DNA of 64,000 bases, taken from Owenia fusiformis (taxonomy: Eukaryota; Annelida; Polychaeta; Sabellida; Oweniidae). The position numbers were made by a program, and so were the translations under genes. The stretch spans positions 3,722,001 to 3,786,000 of the forward strand of contig CAIIXF020000009.1 in the NCBI GenBank assembly GCA_903813345.2. The letters run 5' to 3'. Positions 23,901 through 35,200 of the stretch are shown one piece after another (the first letter of the stretch is position 1; the number at the start of each line of letters is the position of its first letter). Under the pieces are notes generated by a model. The model was not told where the DNA came from. It ran no database searches and saw only the letters and a program-made list of their open reading frames with translations.

Positions 23901-25307
23901 AGGGGCACTGCTTCATCTGTCATTTGATTCCCCATGGGGTCCGATGACCTCCTGGAACTCTAATTGCATGGTCACATATGGAGTCTCATTGGCATCAAGC
24001 CATGCTAACGCAATTTAAAATCAGCTTGGGGTATAGCTATTATATCTTATATTTTCACACTGATTTTTTATCTCTTCTTTGAAATACAGGATATGGTATT
24101 TTTAGTCTTCAGATAAACTTTAGACCCTTTTTGGCCTTGTTTGGTATTTTACACACTGATATTTTGACTAGGATATGTAACCATGTAGCATTACATCACA
24201 AAATGATAATTACTCATTTGAAGAGTCCTCCACACGAGCGTCTCATATTGCCTATTGTTAGGAAAAAGTATTCTTTTGCAGACAAAGGGGATTAGTACAG
24301 ACAATAACAGCAATAAAAAATATACGTACATCGAAAAGCTTGTTGAAGTCCTCATTTTCAATTGATCCGTTGCCATCCAAATCTGAAAAACATTATAATT
24401 ACTTTATTTTTACATAAACTCCATATATCAACTGATAAGGTCATCTCCCCTTTAAACCCATGGGCGTAGCTTGGGATATGCCATTGAATCTTTGTTATTG
24501 CTTCACCAAAATAAAAGATAAATAGCCTTTATAATTCATGCTTGTCAATTAAACAACTGAAATGACGTCCAAATTTGATACTAAAGAGTTCAAGCTTGTA
24601 ATGTTTTTCACAACGTAACCGTGAACGCAAAGTAATGTGCGAGTCTCAGAATTTCGTGTTTAGAACGGGAAATTTGAAATTCCACGTTGGTGTCAACAGG
24701 AATCATTATAATCTAATATATTATATTATTACAATCGCGTTGATTACTATGCTGGTAATTTTGATTTCGATACACATGACAGTAGAATTATTTCTGAAGA
24801 AGATGACGTATAAGTCATGCACGTTTTGGTTCCAAACATCTTACTAAACGAGCTCATTAGAAATGTGTATTGGAAAACAAGCTATAGAACTACCAATGAC
24901 ATATTACATTCTACGGTGTAGTGTAAGTAAATACTGAAGCCGAATGGTTGTTCAAGCGAGAAAGCTATATACATTTGCATATGGGCGATTGATACGTATA
25001 CGTTGTCGTCTCGATATCATATACAAGCTTAAACTCTCTACTAATACTACCCATGGGCTTTCAATTAGATTCAATCTAGTTGAAAGCCCATGTACTACTA
25101 TAGTAACATCTTAAGTGAAAATAAGTTCTCGTGTATTTTTTAGGTATTTCTGTTTATCAAACCATTTGTAATTGTCTGCGGTCAGCGAATGAGCTAAGTG
25201 AAATTATATATATTGTTAAAGAAATGTACTCACCAAACCAAATTTCAAACTGATACTTCATTTTCGACATCCAAAAAGGATCATCTTTGAAACCTGTTGT
25301 CGCCATG
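14875..25307 (-). CDS. Triple-module sarcoplasmic calcium-binding protein-like (EF-hand) gene
   Basis: Exons in order: 25234-25307, 24330-24382, 23140-23259, 21097-21220, 20307-20407, 19221-19339, 18976-19046, 18535-18587, 18100-18219, 17668-17791, 17248-17348, 16854-17043, 16434-16486, 16137-16256, 15653-15785, 15347-15444, 14875-14997. All have AG/GT borders and compatible phases. From the ATG at 25306 they sum to 1776 nt (591 aa plus TAA). The protein is three SCP-like modules of about 197 aa, each opening with a helix like DPFWMSKMKYQF. Each has EF-hand loops 1 and 2 in canonical or near-canonical form, loop 3 canonical only in module 2, and a degenerate loop 4. SCPs are cytosolic calcium buffers, classically of invertebrate muscle. 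A splice acceptor sits one base before the ATG, so an untranslated or further coding exon lies upstream. A one-module reading with a stop after exon 6 is possible only by intron retention. Confidence 0.9.
16854..17043 (-). CDS. Fused SCP exon joining module 2 to module 3
   Basis: This 190-nt exon corresponds to the last exon of one module plus the first exon of the next. It contains the end-of-module words FREMMLGFTVSTD and GNILGEMLV, then runs without an intron into the start-of-module helix HRHEFYVWF. At the equivalent junction of modules 1 and 2 the two parts are separate exons (19221-19339 and 18976-19046) with a 174-bp intron. It is the strongest proof that the modules belong to one polypeptide. 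The module-start signature DPFWMSKM is replaced here by EFWEEKHR. Confidence 0.9.
19384..19530. repeat. AATCGTATTG short tandem repeat in an SCP intron
   Basis: The word AATCGTATTG (or AGCGTATTAC and similar) recurs at least six times. It is organised as roughly two and a half copies of a 53-bp unit that includes GTCCCCGGGAAAAATCGTA. It lies in the intron between exons 20307-20407 and 19221-19339, just left of the palindromes at 19.56-19.91 kb. Confidence 0.6.
19560..19911. repeat. Large imperfect palindrome (GGTTATTTACTGG family)
   Basis: The palindrome proper is 19714-19911, with arms of about 95 bp around a centre GGTCGCTGCGCTCCCTC. From outside in, each arm reads ATAGGTTATTTnCTGG, GAATATGGGTTTTATTC, then repeats of ATATGATATTGACC. 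A partial extra left arm starts at 19565, carrying the same GAATATGGGTTTTATTCC word. It lies within an SCP intron. Related layouts occur at 34.7 and 36.6 kb. Confidence 0.7.
20722..20860. mobile_element. MITE of the CCGGCGCCC family, copy in SCP intron
   Basis: Terminal inverted repeat of about 35 bp. The left end reads CCTTGGTCACATTTGCTCCG followed by ATTCATC; the right end is its complement, GAATCGGAGCAAATGTGACC. The inner arms hold CCGGCGCCCGG and its relatives. At 139 bp it is non-coding and close to the copy at 3471-3611. Confidence 0.75.
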
Positions 25308-26545
25308 CTGAACAAGATGTGTGTCCCCTACGTTGAGAAAAGGCAAAGTGAATTGGCCTAAAAAAATGATATGCTTTATATAGTATTAAGGTGTAACGTC
25401 AAATGCTTCATTAAGTAATAACAGAGTGGGCCAAAAAATGGTACGCACGTATATATGAACTTTTGAACTTTTTCTGGCTTTAAATCATGTGTCTTCATGA
25501 TGATGGTGATTCATTTGGATCAATACATTGAAAAAATCTTGATAATTAGAAAAGCATGGCACGACTTTAAAACAAACATTACAAGAAGTTGATAATGTCA
25601 AGACGAATGATCAAAACATTTCATAAGAATTCATCGTTTTGAATTTTTGTACATTGATAGAAATATCATTTCGTTTCATACATTTTTGTAAGGGATGCGT
25701 AATAAAATGAGTTTGTGAAAATAATTAGGCTCCTAACATCAACAGACGATTTTATCCGATTTCACAGGGTATTCAATTTGAACTTCCGGTTTCCTTATTG
25801 TTCTTGTAAACCCTCTGTCAATTCTGGTCGAAACTGGCCAGTTTTTATGACTTAGAGGTACATGTGTAACGACCCTTAATAGCAAGTTGCTACTAATGGC
25901 TTGTTACACTATGCTCGTCATTCCCCTGGGGCGCCCTCGGGTCATTACACGTGTATGTTAGTCAATCACTATGCAATAGTGATGCAATAATTACGTCGTT
26001 TTTGTGAACTAGATACATATGTACTTATATATCATGTGATTCATAACATAGCATTCAAATGGCATGAAGGAAGCTTAAATAAAAGATGCACTAAATTTTC
26101 GTCCACCCTGTATTTGGATTTTAAATGTGACCTAGTTTGGCTTATAGCCAGACACAGTTGGGACATGGTAGGTTCCAATTCAAACTGGGACGAGTTTATC
26201 ATCATTACAAGAAGGAGGGGGTAATGACGTGTATTTTATATTAAACTTATTTTACATAATCATAAAAACATGGTCAACAAAACAACATTTTCTTGGGAAG
26301 TGTAGGACAAAATTCCCTTGGGCATGTTGGGAAGTGTAATTGTATTTTATTTTATACGGTACGCACATCGTTTGTTTGCCTTTCGTTCAGTTGTTATATT
26401 ATAGTTATAGGCACTGTCATTTTGATACAAGCATTTTGAGCATAAATGACAGGGGGACTTTCCAAAAAAGCCAGTTTATACGTTAATATTTACAAGTTAA
26501 ACAAAAATGGCCAGATAAACTTTCAAAACAATTCAATTGTGTCAT
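21036..26545. repeat. Segmental duplication, right copy
   Basis: Collinear partner of 3452-9800. It contains module-1 exons 1-4 of the complete SCP gene plus upstream sequence. It has about 0.7 kb of private sequence at 21.5-22.3 kb, a private 100-bp foldback at about 25858-25958 (ACATGTGTAACGACCC versus its inverted partner), and an expanded minisatellite at its right edge. It lacks the three large insertions of the left copy. Confidence 0.85.
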
Positions 26546-26893
26546 TTACAAGTATTGGAAATGTTGATACTATTTCAAAACAATTCAATTGTGTCATTCA
26601 CAAGTATTGGAAATGTTGATAAAATTTCAAAACAATTCAATTGTGTCATTCACAAGTATTGGAAATGTTGATAAAATTTCAAAACAATTCAATTGTGTCA
26701 TTCACAAGTATTGGAAATGTTGATAAAATTTCAAAACAATTCAATTGTGTCATTCACAAGTATTGGAAATGTTGATAAAATTTCAAAACAATTCAATTGT
26801 GTCATTCACAAGTATTGGAAATGTTGATAAAATTTCAAAACAATTCAATTGTGTCATTCACAAGTATTGGAAATGTTGATACTATTTCAAAAC
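26529..26893. repeat. 52-bp minisatellite, 7 units
   Basis: The unit starts CAATTCAATTGTGTCATTCA and repeats at 26529, 26581, 26633, 26685, 26737, 26789 and 26841 with almost no divergence. The outermost units carry GATACTATTTC where inner ones carry GATAAAATTTC. The left duplication copy (about 9774) has a single diverged unit, so the array expanded after the duplication. Confidence 0.9.
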
Positions 26894-26895
26894 AT

Positions 26896-28085
26896 CAGAA
26901 CAGTGCCTTTTAATGGCTTTTATCACGGGCTTGTACAAAAACTTGGAAATCCATGCTTTATAAAACTTAAATGTTGTTTGTGTTATATTATATAGTTTAG
27001 GATGTTGACATGCATTGATCGAGATTTATACAAATCCAAACTAATCCATGAAGACATACTGACATACCGTAACAAATCCAAAATAGCCCGTAAGGCTACT
27101 TAACGAACAAACAAGGGCGCTGAACAATGCGATATATTGTATGTTTACCTGGAAAGTATTAACTGTTTTTGGCGTTATTCTAAATATTTTGGCTAAGATT
27201 AGGGAGTAAAATGCATGATGGGGCTCTCTAAGCGTAGATACGACATGTTTCTTTTTCTTTTTTATTTACATTTTCCCTAGATATACATACTAGATATAGT
27301 ATAATATACATGTCAAGCGTTTCCTCAAGATAAATTTTCCCTTATACATTGGTCTACTATTGGCCTTCCAGTATCGACACCACTATATATTTTTTATTAT
27401 TACTCTTTATTTCAGAGAAATAATATGTTTATGCAATAACAATGCAGTTACATAGAACTTTTGGATTTTACAATAATGTTTTGATTGCACTAGCTTCAGT
27501 ATTGACGTTGTCATTACTTAGGAGTAAGTCGATTTACTGGACTAGGCCTAAGACGCATTTGAGAAAACCCAAAAATTCAACCCCGCTGATTCTAATTTAA
27601 CCCTTGGATCACTGCACTATAAAATAAGTTAGTCATATATGAATTGGTTAAAAATACTATTTATAAGTAAATGTTTAATTTTTCAAGGCGAGTGGTCAAT
27701 ATGCAATTGATCCAAGTACAGAAGTATAGTTTCAGCTAAATATGTCGGCCATTTTCAATTTTACCATTCAACTCCAATTATTTCATCATTCCCGTGATCC
27801 ATCACGATTTATGTCGTGGAAATTCAAAATTTGAATTTGCGATTATAATTTAACCTTTGGGAGCCCCATCGTTTAAACAACCCTTGGCTCGTTATGTAAT
27901 GGGTAGCCTTGTTATGAGCATGTAGTGCACCCTAGGCCCTTTATATATTATACTGTATTGCATAACTAAGGTCGAACAATAATATAACAACGTTTATATT
28001 TGAGTTTTAAGTTACCCTTACCAAGTCTGTATCATCTATTGCATGTTTAAATAAACAAATAAACAAACAAACAAACAAATACATA
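26896..28085. other. Upstream region of the SCP gene, AT-rich
   Basis: No coding segment was recognised. The stretch ends at a short A-rich AAAC/AAAT microsatellite (about 28045-28092). A possible SCP leader exon lies just beyond. Confidence 0.4.
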
Positions 28086-28104
28086 AATAAGAAGTAAATA
28101 CCAA

Positions 28105-28170
28105 CCTGCTCGTAGTAGAGTGTATGCTGCTCTCTCGAATTTCAAATTTCGGTTTGAGTATGTCGGTCAA
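28105..28170 (-). promoter_or_regulatory. Possible 5' leader exon of the SCP gene
   Basis: On the minus strand a non-coding stretch ends CTCTACTACGAGCAG followed by GTTGGT, a usable splice donor. The first SCP coding exon at 25307 begins at an acceptor one base before ATG, so a non-coding leader exon is required somewhere upstream. This position is a guess from sequence alone; the intron would be about 2.8 kb. Confidence 0.2.
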
Positions 28171-28179
28171 AAGTACTTC

Positions 28180-29130
28180 TATTTGATACTTACTGAATTG
28201 ATTATAATCCTGCTACGTGTATGGTAATTGCTGACCATGTTGGTACCCGTATCATACATTTATGATTTTATGTACGACTGACAGGTGATTTGAATAAAGG
28301 ACTATCTGGTCATTTTCGATGGCCTACAGAGAATGTTTCTGGTGGTTTATACTTTTATATTGCAGTTGTATGTGTTTTCATCGTTAATACTCTTAAAGGT
28401 AGACATTTGTTGGGGGAAGGAGTGAGGTAAATGTTATAACTAGGCTTGTTCAATTTCACCTCATTCATTAAAAGAAAAACTAAAGATTGTTAATAAGGTG
28501 AGATGACATAAGTTAGCACGGTGGGCTACATTCAACACAGGAACAGACAGTAAACGCCCTCTCACAAAACTAGAAGTATCGTTGTTACAATCTTTATTTG
28601 TTTCTTATACCTTTTTTCCTTCTAGGGATTTCAATATTTTACTTTCGTTTACTATATTCTCTCTGTCCATTTAAGTGTGTCCAATCTCATATAAACATTT
28701 TTTCGTAATCCAGAGACATATAAAACTGTTTTATGTCTGCATAATCAATTAAAATAATTTTGATTGACACAATTGAAATGTATAACAAGTTTCTTAGATG
28801 GGCATTATTTGCAAATTGTGGCAGGATAAAACTTTTTGGCCACCAGTTGTGTTGGTAGTATCCTTCAGTTTGCGTCAGTCAACGTTGGGTAGAGTTCACT
28901 CGATGTTTCATTTCTTGAGGTCTCTCTTATGTTTTGTTACGTAAACTGTCGTTTTAAACGGTCATCTGCACTTGTTAACAGTTCCATTTATGTAATAATA
29001 GTAAAGATAGTTTTGACCATTCAGGCGTCGTGCGAAACAATTCGTTTGCAGTCCTTAAAATATTTGAAGAGTCGCTTGGTTGGAATTGCACTAAGGTATA
29101 AGGGTATATAATTATCTATAATGCACTGAA
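28180..29130. other. Intergenic DNA, nothing recognised
   Basis: No exon, transposon end or repeat structure was recognised between the SCP upstream region and the 20-bp minisatellite. Confidence 0.4.
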
Positions 29131-29830
29131 AACCGATGATCCGTGATGATTATGGCCGGGGATGATTTATTCTGATCGTGTGGATGATTTTGGATGATCA
29201 GGGATAATTTGTGATGGCGATGAATGATTTGTAATGACCAGGGATGATCCATAATGACCAGGGATGATCCAAAATGACCAGGGATGATCCATAATGACCA
29301 GGGATGATCCATAATGACCAAAGATGATCCATAATGACCAGGGATGATTCATAATGACCAGGGATGATCCATAATGTACAGGGATGATGCATAATGACCA
29401 GGGATGGTTCACAATGATCAGGGATGATCCATAATGACCAGAGATGATCCATAATGAATAGGGATGATCCAAAAGGACCAGGGATGATTCATAATGAACA
29501 GGGATGATCCATAATGAACAGGGATGATCCATAATGAACAGGAATGATCCATAATGACCAGGGATGATCCACAATGATCAGGGATGATCCATAATGACCA
29601 GAGATGATCCATAATGAACAGTGATGATCCATAATGACCAGGGATGATCCATAATGACCAGGGATGATCCACAATGACAAGGGATACTCCATAATGACCA
29701 GGGATGATCCATAATGAACAGGGATGATCCATAATGAACAGGGATGATCCATAATGAACAGGGATATGTGATAACCAGGCCTGATTTTTAATGACTAGAA
29801 GTGACTTCTGATGAGCAGGGATGATGTTGA
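29131..29830. repeat. 20-bp minisatellite (GGGATGATCCATAATGACCA), about 27-30 units
   Basis: The core 29221-29770 repeats GGGATGATCCATAATGACCA with scattered substitutions (AATGAACA, CACAATGATC, AGATGATCC). Both edges decay into diverged units (GATGATTTTGGATGATCAGG on the left, GACTAGAAGTGACTTCTGATG on the right). Minus-strand frames through it stay open for over 100 codons only because the unit lacks stop codons there. There is no sign that it is translated. Confidence 0.95.
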
Positions 29831-31113
29831 GTTGGGTTGACTTTTTAAATATAAGTCAAAACATATTGGTAATTCATTTTAATTACTCTGACTACATTTA
29901 TTAATACATAACCTTTGCTACAGACATGTATACTGCAAAATAAAAGAGCACAGAAATTGGAGAGTAGTTTTGTTTTCCATCTATAATCATCTTTTCCATA
30001 AATTTGGAAACTTTACTTCCAAAATATTAGACTACATTGATGGCAAAAGTTGATAACATACTTGATGGACTTTTGAAAACTGCCTGAAAGTCCCATTTTC
30101 AAAGAATTCACAAAAAAATATTTTCATATGGAAAGTTGAATTTTCCTATTTTGATGTTCTTATTCTTGGTGTATGCTTGACATACATTTCGTGTTTTTAA
30201 ATTATTAACTTCTCAAAAAACATAAAATATTGACTGGTTTTTGGTTTAATCAATTTCCCAAACTAATTATCCCTACAGTCAAAATGCAAGCCTACACAAA
30301 AGTAGACATAGGCACAGACTTATTAATTACATGATGATAAGCTCAATCTTCATCCCTTCCAATCCTTCAAAATAGGTTTATTGCCTTTTATGGGTCACCC
30401 TGTATTATCAATATCTGAATCAATCAATTACATCGAAATGAACAAAAATAAACAAAAATAACAATAAATAAATAAATTGTAGTATTTTAAAAATAAATAG
30501 TGGAACAAAACACACAATGATAAATATGGCACTTAAAGTTCAAAATTGCACCTTTTAATTACCCAGAGTGTCTTAAATATCTAGAAGAACTAGTCTGCTC
30601 TTACACCAGTCAATATGAATGTACAAGTACCAATGGTCAAATACGAAAAAGTGTTAGAAGCAACAAAAGGAAAGATCTCAGAGTTCAACCTGTCATAAAG
30701 AAAACAAACCCCAAATATCCCAAATACATAATATCTAAATCTATCTGATTGGCTGACAAACTGATAAATATTTCAATTCGATCTGATTGGAACAGGTAGA
30801 AATAGAATGATAAGTTGATAAAACTTTGAAACTGAATGGCAAACAAATTGCCAATTTGCCACAATGATCAAACAGTATACAATAAAACCGAAATATTCAA
30901 GCTGGATTCTAGATTGACCATCTTCCACTTTGACTTCTCAAACGTATGTGCGTGGCCATAAATTTCATCAACTGTTTGTACTGAAATACTTTTTACAAAA
31001 CATGCACCTCCAATAACATATTTAACGGGCAATACTCTTACTGAGTCAGTTTTTTTTTTCAATTCTGAATGAAGTTAATGACTCAGTAATGACAACATAA
31101 ATATCCCAGTTTA
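29831..31113. other. Intergenic DNA 3' of UBE2O
   Basis: AT-rich with no convincing exon on either strand. GGGTCACCCTGTATTA at about 30391 resembles one end of the CAGGGTG mariner-type MITE, but no partner end was seen. Confidence 0.4.
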
Positions 31114-31118
31114 CATGA

Positions 31119-31309
31119 CAGGCCCATAGAAAGGGGAGGGGGGGTTAGGGGTTTGAGTGAACCCCCTGGACAAAAATTGTTTCAATTTATCCATTCTGAG
31201 CACTTTCCAAGTGATTTGGGCCATTTTGGGCCAAAGTTGTCAAAAGTGCAACCCCTGGAAATTTAATAAAAAAAGTGAAACCCCTTGGCACATCTTGGCT
31301 ACGGGCCTG
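31119..31309. mobile_element. CAGGCCC-ended MITE, copy with CATGA target duplication
   Basis: Left end CAGGCCCATAGAAAGGGG, right end CTTGGCTACGGGCCTG, flanked on both sides by CATGA (31114-31118 and 31310-31314). The 191-bp body carries the family words GAGCACTTTCCAAGTGATTT and GGGCCAAAGTTGTCAAA, also found at 44761-44968. The inverted end resembles hAT-type termini, but a 5-bp duplication is not typical of hAT, so the superfamily is left open. Confidence 0.65.
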
Positions 31310-31634
31310 CATGAAATTGGAATTTAGTCCTTGATCATTCAACTTGTTTCTATGTTATTTTTTGAAGTAATATTGCATATGTACAGTACTTAGTATATTT
31401 ATCATCAAACAATACACTGGGAAACAAAGATAACGATCAAATTACAGGGAATTTGTGATTCTTCACGTTCTTAGATCCCAGTTTCCATACTAGAAATGTT
31501 GTGAGGCATTTGAAGAGGACATCTATATCAATAAGTGTTTTCTAATTGTTAGCTAACCTCGACAATGCTACTTATATGGGTTGACAATTCATTGATATTT
31601 AGTGGTTCCTTACAATAAACTCTTGGCAATGTTA

Positions 31635-32262
31635 CTACTTGAAGGGGTTATTGATATCATTGTTCTTGAGTGTTTCTTTATAGCGGGCTAACAGTTTGGA
31701 AAGAGTCAAGCAGAACCCTCTTGATCCTGGCAAAAGGGGGAAATCTGGGAACTCGGGCAAAGACCCTTGTACCTCCAAATTTGGTAATGCTGAACACTCA
31801 ACTTTTGGAATCCCTGCACCAGCACAAATTTGTTCATTCGAATCATTGTCAGTTTCATTTTTCTCATTAGCCTTATTAATATCATCATTTCCAATGGGAA
31901 TGTTATTTTCATCTGGAGTTTTGTCTCCTATGAAGTGGTTATCCTCTTTACCGGGTTCTTTTTCAGAGTCTTGATTGTCAGTTGCTTTATTGTTCCCATG
32001 TGAGTTAGCCTCACCAGTCGAGTCATTAACCCTGCTAGCAGGGTTATCTACTTTCTTAACAGCTTCATCCACAATGCTTGCAAGGTTAATTTTTCGCACG
32101 AGGTGATCATTTGGAATTTGGCAATTTTGTGGTAAAATGTTAACAGCCAACGTTGAGGTCAGTTGAGATTGGTTTGTTGGAAGACTAGAGGGTTTTGTAG
32201 GAGTTTTTTGAAGCTGGTTTTTCACAGAGTAGTCCAACCATTTTTCTACTCTATCAGCTAGC
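31635..32262 (-). CDS. UBE2O: UBE2O terminal exon (C-terminal tail)
   Basis: It begins at acceptor TTTTAG|GCTAGC and reads [12 protein letters not shown], the counterpart of the helix that closes the UBC domain. A low-complexity stretch rich in N, D, E and K follows. It closes with the conserved tail motif around [13 protein letters not shown] and [12 protein letters not shown], then the stop at 31635-31637. The intron before it is 7.5 kb and full of repeats, so this exon is easily mistaken for a separate gene. Confidence 0.93.
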
Positions 32263-35200
32263 CTAAAAGAAAAATAAGAAAAATTTGATTTTTTTCTGTG
32301 CTACAAATAGTTCTTAACTCTTCTCAGTCTGTTATGGAGTATACTCACATTTTCTTAGTGGGTGCTGATGAGTATAATTGTACAAAATGTGACTGTAAAT
32401 AGCAGACCACATGTTAAAATAAAGTGAAATGGTCTATACTGATAAGAGTTAAAATAACATGTTTTTTTCAATATGAAAACATAGAAGGAACGCTGAATTT
32501 GTTCTGCAAAGTTGGGGCCACATTTTACAATTTGGGCCCATATTCTCAGAAACTACCAAGAAATGAAGTCAAATGAATGAAGCCCATTTCTTTCACCCAT
32601 ATCACTTGGTGAAATCGTCAAAATAATATATAAAAATATGTTTTATTTTCTGATATTTGTGTAAAAAGATGCGTAATAATACAGTATTTCCATTCAGTAT
32701 TGTAATTATTATATTATATTATGAAGGAAAAAAATATAATCAGCATAATATACTACATTATATAGAGATTAATATAATATAATTAAAAATAAGTGAGATC
32801 CAAATATATTATTTGTACATATAAACATTTACCAAATCCGATTATCTCAATAAGAAAATGTAGCAGAATGTTTTATTCCCGGTATAATATTCTTTTTTAG
32901 AATTATTTGCGCTAATTTATATTTATTCTGTCTTTCTAAAATATTATTTGGTCATATTTATCAATCCAAACTGATGATTGCAGTCTATTTAGATTTTTTC
33001 TATTCTAAAAATATTATTTTCTAGTATTTTCCAATCTAAGCAGAATATATCAAATTATATTGTATTATTTGGGTTCTAGAAAATATTATACTCGACTATT
33101 CTCGTCCAACTTGATGTACAATCCATCTGGTTAATTACTTAACCAAACAAAACAAAGAATGCACAGCATGGCAGTTAATAGGATTAACCGTTCTACTGGC
33201 CTTCTCATCTCTATTACTTACACATGTCACACATATTTAATTTTGACTGTTCTATTTCTATTTGAAAAATATTTACAAATAAATGTTTAGAAGAAAGAAA
33301 TTTAACTTGTTTTAAATTAATGTTAACAATGGAGTAAAAATGTGAAAAGTCATCAATTAAAAATCAAATAATTAACTTTCCAATGAGTTAATCGATTCAA
33401 TTCAAATTTTAACACAATGTTAATCATAGAAAGAGGGATTTTATACAATTAAACAAATATGAAAAACTTAATTTGCAAATTATTATTTTTGTGGAAAATA
33501 AAACAATCGGCTCTAGATATTAATCCATTCACTCTAACAAACGGATTAACTCTAACAATCGGATTAGTTATCAGTGAACAAAACTCATTTCATAGAAATT
33601 GAAAAAACTTAGAGATTAAAGTATAACTTATATTGCTCTGTCATCAATACATGTACATGTATGTGAATGGTGTAAATCTTCATGATTTTGAAAGAATTGT
33701 TGGCCAAGGGGAGGGGATTGTTACTCGTTAGGTACGGGCCTGTATAAAATGCGTAATGTTTCTAGCTAAAATTTGAGCAGTTCTGTGTCAAGACTATTTT
33801 TCTGGTTGGCAGAGTGAATACGGGTGGTTGTTTGTGCCTGTGTAAGAGTCACTGGCATGTAGCGGCCCTGATATCGATAAATTCTACACGCAATATAACC
33901 CGATTTTAGATGCTTGGTTAAAACTTTACACGAAAAAGCCTCGATATCCGGGCATTTACTCTTACACTGAACTGAAAATAGCATCGTCTAAACGTGTATG
34001 TCTTGGCTTCCGGGTGAGTTTATCAACATTTATACTCAATTGAAAGAGCAGTCGTGCTTATATCGTGTACCAGTTTGATTGTTTTATATGTGTGTGTATT
34101 TATAATATGATAGCCTAGTAATACCGTGTCGTTAGAACAAGTGCTAGATATCGAACTGATGACCTGAAATTAGATTATTGGACTGATCGCGCATCTGATA
34201 TTAGATGATTAATTTGCATTGAATCTGATATTAGCTTGCAACCCAATACCACAGTAAATACCATGACTTTACATTAGAATGATAACACGGCCTCATATTC
34301 TAATTTATTATACGTCCATTGCAGGCCAAAAATGTTTCAATGTGGATATTGTAATGCACACGAGAATACATTCGATTCGTGTATATTGATCATACATCAA
34401 TTGAACATGGAGATTTTCCTGTACACTTTTCCCAAATATGTGGAATAGACTAGATGCGAGTAGAAATTATCTTGATTTATCCTATGCCAAGTAGGGTTTT
34501 AGGGAGATAAGTTGGTAAGATATATCCCGTATCCTGATTTTGAGGTTTCCATATCAAGAACCTCCATATCTCCCGTCATATCTCCCGCTTCAGTGCATAT
34601 CTTCCCGCTTCGGGGCGTATCTTCCCGCTTCCAAAAAAAGTGGAAATGCAATAAAATGACTTTGCATATGAATGATTTGTTTATTTTTTACACCTTGTAC
34701 TACTGAAAACTCTACTTGGTATAGGATAAAGCAGTTATGTACGGTCGGTTTGGATATTGGGTTCATCCCTCGTGAGATATGCACATCTACTTTCTGTCCC
34801 TACGGTCCCTCAGGTAGATATGCATATCTCCCTCTGGAAAAACCCCATATCCAAAACCCCCCAGTACATAACCCTTATTTATCCCATGGTTACAAGGATA
34901 TAGATCGAATATCACGTGAAGATATAATTGATACGTGGATGAAGATCATATTTTAGCAAACAATTCCCAAATCATCGAATATCACTTTTGAAACCATCGA
35001 ATGTCACTTTTTGAAAGGTGATATTCGATGGTTTCAAAAGTGATATTCGATGGTTTCAAAAGTGATATTCGATGGTTTTGATTTTTTCAATTTTTTTATT
35101 AATTCAGCAAAACGATTGTTTATATATTTTTATTTTTTGGGATCTTGTTTTTACGGCGTTCGCATTAAATACAAACCACTCTGTTACGTCACGTATATGA

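Noticed and set aside
29167-29574. Minus-strand frame of 135 codons with repeated tryptophan/isoleucine/histidine words
   Set aside because: It is wholly inside the 20-bp minisatellite, open in several frames because the unit lacks stops; no splice or start context.
31635-32237. Stand-alone 200-aa minus-strand protein starting at an internal Met
   Set aside because: An acceptor lies 25 bases upstream, the phase matches exon 39737-39816, and the tail matches the UBE2O C terminus; it is the last UBE2O exon.
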